A stretch of 64,000 bases of DNA, from assembly GCA_900110015.1 (NCBI GenBank), contig FOCD01000002.1, forward strand, positions 806,001-870,000. Reading direction: 5' to 3'. This document shows, in pieces, positions 54,376-62,823 of this stretch; position 1 is the first letter of the stretch, and every line of letters begins with the position of its first letter. The translations under genes and the position numbers were made by a program. The notes under the pieces are model-generated. The model was not told the origin of the DNA. It saw only the letters and a program-made list of their open reading frames with translations, and made no database searches. This DNA is from Terribacillus saccharophilus (GTDB lineage Bacteria; Bacillota; Bacilli; Bacillales; Amphibacillaceae).

Positions 54376-54700
54376 GAACTGCCCGTCTTCAACAGACTCA
54401 TATTCAAACGCTCGTGTATTGACCGCTGCAGTGCGGTAATCTTCATAGCTAATGTCCTCATCCGGGTTCTGTACTTTCCATTTTTCAAAAGAGGCTTTGA
54501 TTTGATCAGCATAATAGTTATCTCTGCTCAGTATATCATCGATGGTGATTTCTGTTTTCTCCGTTTCGTATTCCTGATAGGAGCCGTAATAAGAGATAGG
54601 TATCGTTTCCGTCGCTCCGATATGGTTCGAGGTCGTGTAGTTGGAGATGGAAGAATCACGTACTTTCTGAACAAAGGCATCAATATCTTCAAATAACCCT
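54376..54700 (-). pseudogene. duplicated N-terminal fragment of the EsaD-type effector
   Basis: About 319 bases match the effector gene segment 56579-56897 in about nine of ten positions by eye. The copy encodes effector residues from roughly 98 (FEDIDAFVQKV) to 204 (EDGQFT) and is then out of frame with the toxin-tip sequence that follows. Both ends are cut: no start codon on one side and no TM/pretoxin region on the other. It is the remnant of a second effector gene. Confidence 0.75.
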
Positions 54701-54725
54701 GTTATTCGAAAAATGTACAGCTAAA

Positions 54726-54769
54726 TAGAAAAAGCTCATCCAATTCATACTTCAATGTGGATGAGCTTT
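54726..54769 (-). terminator. terminator of the EndoU effector unit
   Basis: A 12-bp stem AAAGCTCATCCA / TGGATGAGCTTT with a 15-base loop and TTTTTC after it on the minus strand, downstream of the immunity gene. The stretch 54770-54956 holds nothing else I can identify. Confidence 0.8.
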
Positions 54770-54956
54770 CAAGAAATCAGCAATTCTGCATTGTATGGCA
54801 CTTTATTATTGTTATATTAGTTATCATGTGACAATGCATAATAAATTATCACAGAATTCTTCTCTTAACCAAATGTATAATACCCTTCCTTGTAGAACTG
54901 GGATTTAAAATAACCGTATCGAGACACAGACAATCAATTATAATCAGAAGCGGTTT

Positions 54957-55355
54957 TTACATCACTCCATATTTCTTCTTGATTTTATCCATGTACTCAT
55001 ATACTTCCTTAGCTTTGTCTTCGTGAATGTCAGCATAAATTTCACAAACTACTTGTAAGTATTCACATAATTCATCATAGGTTAAAATATCATACCAATC
55101 TTCATCGACACCAAAATAGAATAGTACTCTATCTTCTCCGAAATAACCCTCGTCATATTCATCATACTCATCGGAATAAATAACTCCAATTGTATCTCTT
55201 CTTAATACATTTTCATTATAAAATCCATTCAATATCTTCAGGAAGTCATAATCCACAGCGAATCGAGCTAGAACAGCGGTAACAAAGCTTTTAGTTCGAC
55301 CACTTTTTTTAAATCCATCAATAATTAATTGGTAATCATCTTGGCGATTTTGCAT
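54957..55355 (-). CDS. CdiI-like immunity protein for the EndoU toxin
   Basis: A 132-residue, very acidic protein (YSDEYDEYDEGYFGEDRVLFYFGVDED) resembling the EndoU-associated CdiI-type RNase immunity proteins. The acidity would suit binding a basic RNase. It begins within 5 bases of the effector stop codon; ATG 55355 is chosen, though a GTG at 55370 overlapping the effector is in frame. It should neutralise the EndoU domain in the producing cell. Confidence 0.65.
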   Translation of the reverse strand: MQNRQDDYQLIIDGFKKSGRTKSFVTAVLARFAVDYDFLKILNGFYNENVLRRDTIGVIYSDEYDEYDEGYFGEDRVLFYFGVDEDWYDILTYDELCEYLQVVCEIYADIHEDKAKEVYEYMDKIKKKYGVM

Positions 55356-55359
55356 ACTC

Positions 55360-57189
55360 TCAACGTTCACTCCATTCCAATACAGGCCAAAAGTTATCTA
55401 TCTCGCCTGTCTCGAGATTCTTAATACCTTCAAATTTCAATCCGTTACTGGCAGTGCCGCTGACCATACTTTTATTTTGATCTATTAACTCATCCACTTG
55501 ACCATTTTTGATTCCCTCTTCCATGGCTTCTTTGCCATACCTAACTATATCTTCGTCTGATATAAAATCTGGATCGTAAATCGTTTTCTTGAGTGGATCT
55601 CTATTCTCTTTAGGTATATATTTATATTCACCAGTCCCTATGCCACGATAATCTTTTATCTCTACAAGCATTCTATACTCTAGATCATAGATACCTTCGA
55701 TTTCTGGGTGAGCGAATTTCTGAATTTCTTCTAATTTATATTTTCCATTTGTTTCGAAGAACTTTTTAAACTCAGAGTAGTTATGTCCTCCACTAACACC
55801 TCTGCGGTCGGTACATTTCTTAATCTCCCCTGTCAGATGTTCAACATGATAACCTTCTTTATATTTAATGATCGGCTGAGTTTCACTAGATGCCCTTATG
55901 CTTCCTGCATGTAAAGAACCACTGTCAGTCTTACTAACACTACTAACACTTTCTCCAGAACCTCTCACTGGTCCTACACCACCAGGTCCGACTCCATCAT
56001 TCCTCATCATCATTGGCCCACTATTACCCGCCATTTTATTCCCAGCTGACAAGTGCTCAGCACCAGCAGCCATCTGCAGTTCCTGAACTCTATCCTGCTC
56101 TTTAACAGCCCACTGACTATTGCGAAGTCTATTAGCCGTCTGTCTATTAGCATAATCAGCCAAACTAACAACATTATCCGCTTGACCAGCGGTACTATCC
56201 ACATTAGAAGTTCTCGCCAGTCTATCTACAGGTATTTTCAGTTCAATAACATTGTCGACTTGCTGTACCGCCGTATTGGTTCTATTTACCCTACTCGCTG
56301 ACTGCCCCACATCAATCACTCTGCTTGTCGTCCGTGCTGCACCACCAAAGCTGGTCACCGCACTTCCTATAGGCAGGACATCAAGCGGCGCAAGCAAACC
56401 CCTCGTCCATCGTTCCGAAGTGTCTAGCTCTCTTCCGGAAGCCCAGTCCTGACCGGATATAGCACTTCCCATCTCTACCGTTGCATAAGCAGCCCCTAAT
56501 ACTGCACCAGCTGGCGGGCACACAACGGTTACGCCAACGATGACGACGAGAGCTGCAATATTCACCCAAAACTCTTTTGTAAACTGCCCGTCCTCAATGG
56601 ACTCATATTCAAAAGCTCGTGTGTTGACGGCAGCAGTGCGGTAATCTTCATAGCTGATGTCTTCATCCGGGTTCTGAACCTTCCATTCTTCAAAAGAGGC
56701 TTTGATTTGATCTGCATAATAGTTGTCTCCGCTCAGTATATCATCGATGGAGATTTCTGTTTTCTCCGTTTCGTATTCCTGATACGAGCCATAATAAGAG
56801 ATTGGTATTGTCTCCGTCGCTCCTATATGGTTCGAGGTCGTGTAGTTGGAGATGGAAGAATCACGTACTTTTTGGACAAATGCATCGATATCTTCATAAA
56901 ATGGCTGATCGATTGTATCCTCTACAATATCCCCGACATTCCCACTGAAATCTTCCAGCACTTTGAAGTCCTCAAATAATCGCTGGTATTTGTCTTTTTC
57001 GCTTGTATAAGAGAACGAGACAACACCATCTGAATCATACTTCGCTACTTTTTCGCTTGCTTCGTCCAAGTTGTCAGTAATGTCCTTCATTGTATCAATC
57101 ATGCCTTTTCCCCAGACACCAAGACCAATTAAGTTACGCAGACTATCCTTCGTCTTATCCCATTGACTGCTTCGGTATTTTACATCCAC
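55360..57189 (-). CDS. EsaD-type T7SS effector with EndoU RNase domain
   Basis: A 609-residue effector. Residues 1-200 are helical and lack an LXG domain, but follow the layout of S. aureus EsaD: PFYEDIDAFVQKV at 96-108, SIDDILSGDNYY at 147-158. A hydrophobic pretoxin segment (208-242, VVCPPAGAVLGAAY) and SGRELDTSERWTRGLLAP follow. A variable linker leads to a bacterial EndoU domain at about 445-605, with His451 (HLTGEI), His469 (SGGHNYSEF), YDPDFISDEDI and GTASNGLKFEG near the end (GEIDNFWPV). EndoU domains cut RNA, including tRNA in CDI toxins. Start is GTG with GGAGGTG upstream. Confidence 0.82.
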   Translation of the reverse strand: MDVKYRSSQWDKTKDSLRNLIGLGVWGKGMIDTMKDITDNLDEASEKVAKYDSDGVVSFSYTSEKDKYQRLFEDFKVLEDFSGNVGDIVEDTIDQPFYEDIDAFVQKVRDSSISNYTTSNHIGATETIPISYYGSYQEYETEKTEISIDDILSGDNYYADQIKASFEEWKVQNPDEDISYEDYRTAAVNTRAFEYESIEDGQFTKEFWVNIAALVVIVGVTVVCPPAGAVLGAAYATVEMGSAISGQDWASGRELDTSERWTRGLLAPLDVLPIGSAVTSFGGAARTTSRVIDVGQSASRVNRTNTAVQQVDNVIELKIPVDRLARTSNVDSTAGQADNVVSLADYANRQTANRLRNSQWAVKEQDRVQELQMAAGAEHLSAGNKMAGNSGPMMMRNDGVGPGGVGPVRGSGESVSSVSKTDSGSLHAGSIRASSETQPIIKYKEGYHVEHLTGEIKKCTDRRGVSGGHNYSEFKKFFETNGKYKLEEIQKFAHPEIEGIYDLEYRMLVEIKDYRGIGTGEYKYIPKENRDPLKKTIYDPDFISDEDIVRYGKEAMEEGIKNGQVDELIDQNKSMVSGTASNGLKFEGIKNLETGEIDNFWPVLEWSER

Positions 57190-57192
57190 GCA

Positions 57193-57498
57193 TTACACCT
57201 CCAATGCATCGATGATCTTTAAAGCGATAGCTTCGTCTGTCTCAATCATCGTGTTTAGCGTTTCAATCACCAACGAGGAAATTCGTGCGTAGTGATCCTG
57301 CAGCTCCAAGAACTTTTCGTTCGCTTCGGGGTAAGCTTCGATTGCTTCCATCGCTTTTCCTTCTTGATAGAATTTCGTGTTTTTAATATTCTCGATTGCA
57401 GGAACTGCGTTCGATTGTAAATCCTCCATGATAGCCATGAGCTGCTTATAAATATCGGTAATCTCTATCGGATCAACCGTGATGTTACCACTAGCCAT
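57193..57498 (-). CDS. EsxD-like small secreted partner
   Basis: A 101-residue helical-hairpin protein (NITVDPIEITDIYKQLMAIM, EKFLELQDHYARISSLVIETL) without a clear WxG turn. By position between the EsaE-like and EsaD-like genes it corresponds to EsxD of S. aureus, which is co-secreted with EsaD. It ends three bases before the effector start and its last codons carry the effector ribosome site. Confidence 0.65.
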   Translation of the reverse strand: MASGNITVDPIEITDIYKQLMAIMEDLQSNAVPAIENIKNTKFYQEGKAMEAIEAYPEANEKFLELQDHYARISSLVIETLNTMIETDEAIALKIIDALEV

Positions 57499-58206
57499 CT
57501 ACCTTACCCCCTCTTTCTGTCGATATGGGAAGTCCAATGCATCAAATACTACCCTCATAAACCAGTACTGGCTTGTGTGGTAGTACTGCTTCTCGGTCGT
57601 ATCAATCATTATCAGCTTGTCATCTTTTGCGAGGACAAGCCATTGCTGATAATGGTTCGGATTGCTGGCAATCTGCGGCTTCACGCGTGGATGAAAAAGT
57701 TCAATATTGGCGATGTCATTCGTTACACCGAGCTCATTGATCGCAGCCCTTTCCTCATCTGGCAGCTCGCGTTGCAAGAAATTTCTTTCTCCCTTGGCAG
57801 GTTCACGGTTTAGAAGCGGGACTTTCTCGCTAAGGAGCTTCAGTACAAGCTGCTTGGCCATCACATAAAGTTTGTACGTCTTCTCCGCCGTCTCCACGAG
57901 AATGATTACTTCTTCCGCCTGCTTCTCCCGGAAAGCGAACATAAGGTTATTGATTCGTACATATTTTTGGCTGAAGAAGTATTCATACAACGTTTTAATA
58001 ATCACAGCACCTGATTTTGTCAGCTTACCTTCTTCTGTAAAAATACCTTTCTGAATCAAACGCTTATGTGCCTGACTCCAAGGTTCTTCCCCCTGCAGCT
58101 GATAGATTTTCTTATCAGGTAAGCCAAATAAAGCCTCCGCATCAAATGCCGCAGCGAGTAAGTAGAGTTCGGTCACATGAAAGGTATCCTTATCTGTCTG
58201 CGTCAT
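57499..58206 (-). CDS. EsaE-like chaperone (DUF5081)
   Basis: A 235-residue cytosolic protein. VTELYLLAAAFDAEALFGLP, LIQKGIFTEEGKLTKSG and YVRINNLMFAF match the layout of S. aureus EsaE/EssE, which binds EsaD and brings it to the secretion ATPase. It overlaps the EsxB-like gene by four bases (ATGA). The role as effector-specific chaperone is by analogy. Confidence 0.72.
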   Translation of the reverse strand: MTQTDKDTFHVTELYLLAAAFDAEALFGLPDKKIYQLQGEEPWSQAHKRLIQKGIFTEEGKLTKSGAVIIKTLYEYFFSQKYVRINNLMFAFREKQAEEVIILVETAEKTYKLYVMAKQLVLKLLSEKVPLLNREPAKGERNFLQRELPDEERAAINELGVTNDIANIELFHPRVKPQIASNPNHYQQWLVLAKDDKLIMIDTTEKQYYHTSQYWFMRVVFDALDFPYRQKEGVR

Positions 58207-58505
58207 AGGCTTTTCACTTCCTTCACCAGGTTGTGGTTTTGGAAATCAGATTGATAGTTCTCTATATTATCCAGCGCTTTCTTCTGTAAAGAAGCGGCAT
58301 CCTTGAGATCGGTATGATACTGAAGCAGCAGCTCCAAGTAAGCAAGGAAACTGTCACGTGACTTCCCTTCCCAACTGGATCCTTGGACGAGCGAAAGCAG
58401 GGCCTCTCCTTGCGCATAGGTATTATCCAGGGATTCCTTCAGCTTTGCTGCCGATGATTTGGCTGTTTCCAATTCAGCTTGATCGATCATTACATCCTTC
58501 GCCAT
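58203..58505 (-). CDS. WXG100 family protein (EsxB-like)
   Basis: A 100-residue helical hairpin with the WXG-type turn in GSSWEGKSRDSFLAYLE (about residues 52-68) and a second helix KALDNIENYQ, like S. aureus EsxB (GSDWEG ...). Such proteins are secreted by T7SSb as dimers and help to engage EssC. GAAGGAGG precedes the ATG. Confidence 0.8.
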   Translation of the reverse strand: MAKDVMIDQAELETAKSSAAKLKESLDNTYAQGEALLSLVQGSSWEGKSRDSFLAYLELLLQYHTDLKDAASLQKKALDNIENYQSDFQNHNLVKEVKSL

Positions 58506-58508
58506 AGC

Positions 58509-58847
58509 TTAGTCCTCCTTCGCTTCATCCATTGCTTTACGCTTATAATGAAGATACCGTTCATATGCTCGATCACTCGCCATTACGAGCCTACTGCGAT
58601 ATTCCTTCTCATTATTCAAGTAATCTGTCAGCTTCTTATCAAGCCGTTCCTTTGCTGGTATAAAGTCACTACTTGGAATGGCATCCTCCGCCATACACGG
58701 TACGCTCCCTTTATAGGAAGAAAAATAAGACTCCGCTTCGCTTACCAGCTTGTCATGTTCTGCTTTTGTTTCTTCCAATTCGTTATACAGCTTAAGGTAG
58801 TCATCTCTTTTTGCTTCCGTGTCTGTTTTGAACCATAAAAATGCCAT
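58509..58847 (-). CDS. EsxC-like small helical protein
   Basis: A 112-residue, charged, predicted coiled-coil protein (YLKLYNELEETKAEHDKLVSEAESYF, ERLDKKLTDYLNNEKEYRSRLV). It is first in the unit, where S. aureus carries esxC, and has a similar length and composition. The identity by family is weak and rests mainly on order. AAAGGA precedes the ATG. Confidence 0.55.
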   Translation of the reverse strand: MAFLWFKTDTEAKRDDYLKLYNELEETKAEHDKLVSEAESYFSSYKGSVPCMAEDAIPSSDFIPAKERLDKKLTDYLNNEKEYRSRLVMASDRAYERYLHYKRKAMDEAKED

Positions 58848-59156
58848 TTTTTCAGTCCTTTCTGCCTCCGAATTTGTCTCAGTAAGCCATTAAAAATACA
58901 TTTATACCCACTTATCTTCATTCATTCTATTATGAATTGCGCTTGTATCAATGACACTCTTTCAAAATGCGACAAAGCTACTAACAAGAAAAACACAAAA
59001 CCATGCCATAGGTAATACAAATCCCGATGTAAATCAGGAACAAAGATGCAAACGTCCAATAAAACAGCAAAAGCCAGTGATTATGTACTTCAAAGGTACT
59101 TCACTGGCCTTGTTTATCTACGTTGAAACATCAACTAGCAGATTCATATTCTTCTA
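58848..59156. other. intergenic region with one terminator
   Basis: Holds a terminator for the minus-strand YwqI/membrane-protein unit: GCCAGTGA (59073-59080) pairs with TCACTGGC (59101-59108), with an inner GTAC pairing. The rest must carry the promoter of the EsxC-like unit; no certain -35/-10 pair stands out. A 69-codon plus-strand frame crossing the terminator has no ribosome site and is not called. Confidence 0.6.
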
Positions 59157-59522
59157 TTAAATTTCAATCAATTGAAACCAATTTTTCGAGCTATAAATTA
59201 TACAGATAAAAAAGAGAACGGCTGCCACTGCAGTTATAATTGGCGCAATCATGACACCTAGAATCAAGCAGACTATCGCAGCCAGAAGCAGAAGCAATGC
59301 AGCCATATTGATTCTTACCTCTACACTAGCATCATCAGCCACTTCCAATTCCTTGCTGCCAAAGAACCACTGCTTGGCCTTTAGTTTTACAGCCTCATCA
59401 CCCTGACTGACAGTCGTAACCTCATCATTACCGAGCTTAGCAGCATGCTGCCCGTCTACAATTACAGCAACCTTAGCTAACCCACCCATCATGCCTGTAT
59501 TACGTTTCACATGAATCGCCAT
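59157..59522 (-). CDS. two-helix membrane protein of the YwqH/I unit, unknown function
   Basis: A 121-residue protein. The first 70 residues form a beta-rich domain (VAVIVDGQHAAKLGNDEVTTV, ELEVADDASVEVRIN), PEGA-like in pattern, followed by two membrane helices (about 73-110). GATAGGAG precedes the ATG. Third gene of the unit with YwqH- and YwqI-like genes. I do not recognise a family; a link to T7SS export or membrane docking is only inferred from context. Confidence 0.6.
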   Translation of the reverse strand: MAIHVKRNTGMMGGLAKVAVIVDGQHAAKLGNDEVTTVSQGDEAVKLKAKQWFFGSKELEVADDASVEVRINMAALLLLLAAIVCLILGVMIAPIITAVAAVLFFICIIYSSKNWFQLIEI

Positions 59523-59535
59523 GCTTTGATCGCTC

Positions 59536-59820
59536 CTATCCTATTGTAAAGGCATCAATTGCTTTAGCCACTGTCTGTTCGAATTTCTCAAGGGAATCCA
59601 CAGCATCTTGACTCGCCTCTACATGCTGCAGAGCCATCTGCTGATAATCTTTTATAAGACTATTCAGCGATACATTAATATCATTGATCTTCGCCTGGAC
59701 ATCAAGCATCTCCCGGCCACTGCCTCTATCTAGTTTTCCAGATTGGAAATCTGACAGGGAATTTTGGAGATCCGTCAACTTCTGCTGCACATGATCCGCT
59801 TTTAATTTAATCTCACTCAT
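59536..59820 (-). CDS. ywqI: YwqI-like small protein (DUF5344)
   Basis: A 94-residue helical protein (EIKLKADHVQQKLTDLQNSL, MALQHVEASQDAVDSLEKF) of the YwqI/DUF5344 type found beside LXG toxins. These bind the N-terminal region of T7SSb toxins or act as secreted WXG-like partners. It overlaps the YwqH-like gene by four bases (ATGA). Confidence 0.75.
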   Translation of the reverse strand: MSEIKLKADHVQQKLTDLQNSLSDFQSGKLDRGSGREMLDVQAKINDINVSLNSLIKDYQQMALQHVEASQDAVDSLEKFEQTVAKAIDAFTIG

Positions 59821-60233
59821 GACTGCAGTTCCTTCTTCCTATCTGCACGAAGCCGATCCAATGAACTTTGTTTAGTTGCCATCTGCATCTGACATGAATC
59901 AATCTCAGCAACAAGCATACCCTTCGCCTGTTCTAACGCATCCAGAACTCGCTGCACCTCATCTTGAGACACATCTTTAAAACTAGCCGAAAGCTCTCCA
60001 TTACGGAAAGCATCAAACTTATCAGCAAGCTCTCCCTTCCACGTCTGCGCTGTCAAATCGATATCCTGCCAATATTTCCTGCTTTCTTCATAATCTCCTT
60101 GCAGACCAGAGATTTCTGAGATCGCACGTTCAAGGCGCCGCACTTCTTCTTGCTTTTGGAGCACTTGCCCACGCAACCCATTAATCGAACTATTCATACT
60201 GCGGATTTGACTATCTATAGAAGCTAAAGACAT
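59817..60233 (-). CDS. ywqH: YwqH-like coiled-coil protein (DUF5082)
   Basis: A 138-residue coiled-coil protein (GLRGQVLQKQEEVRRLERAIS ... YWQDIDLTAQTWKGELADKF) of the YwqH/DUF5082 family, encoded upstream of YwqI in T7SSb toxin loci. The W-K-G turn in TWKGEL resembles a WXG-type motif. GGAGG lies nine bases before the ATG at 60233; a GTG at 60242 is also in frame. No toxin gene follows YwqI here. Confidence 0.75.
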   Translation of the reverse strand: MSLASIDSQIRSMNSSINGLRGQVLQKQEEVRRLERAISEISGLQGDYEESRKYWQDIDLTAQTWKGELADKFDAFRNGELSASFKDVSQDEVQRVLDALEQAKGMLVAEIDSCQMQMATKQSSLDRLRADRKKELQS

Positions 60234-60397
60234 TCTAATCACCCTCCTTGCTTTACATCACACCGCTCAAAAACTTTATCACTACTACAGTAAAGGATTT
60301 CCAGAAAAAAATCTGTAAGACTTCTGCCTTGTTTTTCCAAAATACGACCGATTTGTAATGGTAAAAAGGTTGGGGATTATAATGAGACAGCTCGCAT

Positions 60398-60652
60398 CTA
60401 GCTTCGGTGCACCTTAAATTTTTCTGCGAGTCTTTCTATTACATACTTTAAATTCTTCTCTTGGTTGGGGAGATTTTTTGGACTGTGTTTTCTTATTTGA
60501 AAAATATAATCACCATCATTCCCCTCATTCCTCAGTGTAATAGTAGAGTGTAGCCATCCATCTTTTATATCTAGATGCTGTACACTGCAAAAGCTAAAAT
60601 ACCAAGCCGCTATAGCTTTATCCGCTCTAAATAAATGCATCGGCACGATTAA
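60398..60652 (-). pseudogene. fragment of an unknown protein, possible remnant
   Basis: An 84-codon frame reading VPMHLFRADKAIAAWYFSF ... STITLRNEGNDGDYIFQIRKHSPKNLPNQEKNL. The hydrophobic and beta pattern looks like the C-terminal part of a longer PH-like domain protein. Neither GTG 60652 nor ATG 60646 has a ribosome site and the frame closes shortly above, so it may be a decayed gene end inside the toxin island. Confidence 0.35.
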
Positions 60653-60931
60653 GAGCCAGGATGTATATACAGTATCCGGAAAAGTCGTTTACAGTTACTC
60701 ACCATTTCCCCATCCCGCACAATCCAAATCAAGATTATGTAATTATTTGGCATATAAATCCAACAAAACGGGTAATAGGTTAGCGTTTCATGCCAAGAAA
60801 TAAGCATATAAAACTATTTCCCTAGTCACAGACAGTATTTATTTAAGGAAAAAGGTACTTAATACTCTACAAAATGGAAAATGGTTTCGTTAGGGTAAAA
60901 ATAGCAGATTTTTATGGAAAGGAGCACTTCC

Positions 60932-61210
60932 ATGAGCGGAGAAATAAAAATTAATCAAGCGGAGGCTCAAAAAGGCATCCAAGAAATGAGCGATAGCTTG
61001 CAAGCATTGCAAAAACAACTCGGCGAAACAATGGACGGCAATAAAGACATACGCATGAGTGATTTGTACAACGAAATTAAGCAAGAATACGAAAACCTTC
61101 TCAGTCAGTTCATTACGTTGTTTCAGGATAACATAGCAGCAACAGAAACAGCAGTACAGGAACTAGTCGAATTAGATCAAGCACTTGGCAATAACATCGC
61201 TTTAAAATAA
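60932..61210 (+). CDS. YwqI-like small protein (DUF5344), partner of the LXG toxin
   Basis: A 92-residue helical-hairpin protein (EIKINQAEAQKGIQEMSDSL, AATETAVQELVELDQALG) similar in pattern to the minus-strand YwqI-like gene at 59536-59820. GAAAGGAG lies before the ATG at 60932. It is 20 bases upstream of the LXG toxin gene, the usual place for a targeting partner. Confidence 0.75.
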   Translation: MSGEIKINQAEAQKGIQEMSDSLQALQKQLGETMDGNKDIRMSDLYNEIKQEYENLLSQFITLFQDNIAATETAVQELVELDQALGNNIALK

Positions 61211-61230
61211 ACAAGTGAGGAGGAAGTACG

Positions 61231-62814
61231 TTGAAAGAGTTCGCAGTAAAGGAGATTCACAAAGGTACAGAAACGTCTAAGCTCGATTTAGACACACTTT
61301 CCGATCAACTATCAAACCTTCAGCAAAAAGTTAGAAATCTCTATAGCTTAGATGATGCCTTAAAAGGAAAAACAGGCAAGGCTATCCGTTCTTACTACAA
61401 CGAAATTCACACCCCCTTTCTCACCTTCCTGCTTCAATCTATGGAAGATTACAAAAACAGGCTTGAGAACATGAAGAATGACGTTCAATCCTTCGAACCA
61501 AGTCAACAAGGTTACATAAGTGAAGACTTTCTAGACAATGAGCTGCACCCCGGATTAGATAAAGCTAAATCCAAGGTTGCTAGTGTCTCAGAAAATATTA
61601 ATCAAGTATTATCCAGTGTAGCGGATATTAGGTTTGTAGCACAAGTTAGTTATTCTGACTTTGAAACATATATTGAAAAAGGCAAACGCCAAATAGATGA
61701 GGTCATTACTGATCTAGGCGAACTCGATAGTAAACACGCATCTCACCTGCAAGAAACACAAAGTGATTTAGATACATTGAAAAAGTATTTGTCCGAAATG
61801 ACAACCGGATTAAGTAGCGGCGCTATATCGATCAGTGACTTTGATGTCGTTTCCCTGCAGGATATGAATGCTTATAATAATGTTATTCAGCAAAGTTATG
61901 GGAATGGAAATATTGAAATCACTGAGGATAATATTGAGTATCTTCCTATGGCTGCAATTGCTGCTGCAAAAGATCACAAGTCAGATGGTATGCATGAGAG
62001 CTTTCGTGTCTTATTAGATCATGCTCTAATGGATCTTCAGCAGGGGAATATAACACGAGAAGAATACTATGATATATACGCGCTTGCATCGAAAACGAAA
62101 GTCACGTTACATGAAGAGGAATTGGAAGAAGATGTACCCGATTCTGTACTTGATTACATTAGTGAAAACAAAGAAAAAATGCAAAAAGACTTTTCTAATG
62201 ATTTTCTTGCCAATGTCTTGCAACAGGTTGGAAGAACAACAACAAAACTCGGCGGATTTATCACTGTTATGACTGGGACTAGAGGTCCTGATATACCCAA
62301 TACGTTTGTCATGGTGAATCCAAATACAGCAGGCTTCACAGACTCATTAAAGAATACTGGTCAGGCAATATTAAAAGGTGGAAAATGGCTAGGTAGAGGC
62401 GTCATGGGAGTTGGTTTTGGAGTAGGTATGTATGAGGACCTGAATCAAAAAGATAAAAGTTTCGGAGAGGCTCTAGTTCACAATTCAGCTTCTCTAGGAA
62501 TAGGTTCTGCAGGCGCATTTCTAGGTACAGCTGCAACAGCTTTCTTATTAGGTTCAAATCCAGCTGGATGGGCAGTATTAGGCGGCGTTGCAGTTAGTGC
62601 AGTGCTTGTAGGCGGATTCAACTACTTTTACGATAATAATATATTAGGACTACAGGATGGTTTAGATTATGTGGGTGGTAAAATAGATCAAGCATGGGAA
62701 AGCACGAAAGATGCCGCAGGCGATGCCATAGATTCCATAGCTGAAACAACTAAAGATATAGGAGAAGCAATCAGTAGTGGTTTTGATGCAATTAATCCGA
62801 TGAATTGGGGATAA
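61231..62814 (+). CDS. LXG effector with glycine-rich membrane-active C-terminus
   Basis: A 527-residue T7SSb effector. Residues 1-200 form the helical LXG domain, with ALKGKTGKAI (44-53) as the LxG turn. A linker follows to about 370, then the C-terminal part has hydrophobic glycine-zipper segments (about 385-400, 420-463: GIGSAGAFLG, GWAVLGGVAVSAV) and an amphipathic tail. This resembles S. aureus TspA and streptococcal TelE, which depolarise or permeabilise membranes. The start is TTG with GAGGAGG upstream. A DUF443 immunity gene follows. Confidence 0.83.
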   Translation: MKEFAVKEIHKGTETSKLDLDTLSDQLSNLQQKVRNLYSLDDALKGKTGKAIRSYYNEIHTPFLTFLLQSMEDYKNRLENMKNDVQSFEPSQQGYISEDFLDNELHPGLDKAKSKVASVSENINQVLSSVADIRFVAQVSYSDFETYIEKGKRQIDEVITDLGELDSKHASHLQETQSDLDTLKKYLSEMTTGLSSGAISISDFDVVSLQDMNAYNNVIQQSYGNGNIEITEDNIEYLPMAAIAAAKDHKSDGMHESFRVLLDHALMDLQQGNITREEYYDIYALASKTKVTLHEEELEEDVPDSVLDYISENKEKMQKDFSNDFLANVLQQVGRTTTKLGGFITVMTGTRGPDIPNTFVMVNPNTAGFTDSLKNTGQAILKGGKWLGRGVMGVGFGVGMYEDLNQKDKSFGEALVHNSASLGIGSAGAFLGTAATAFLLGSNPAGWAVLGGVAVSAVLVGGFNYFYDNNILGLQDGLDYVGGKIDQAWESTKDAAGDAIDSIAETTKDIGEAISSGFDAINPMNWG

Positions 62815-62823
62815 AGATAACAT

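Noticed and set aside
58951..59160. 69-codon plus-strand frame in the T7SS island
   Set aside because: No ribosome site, crosses a terminator hairpin, and has no recognisable pattern.
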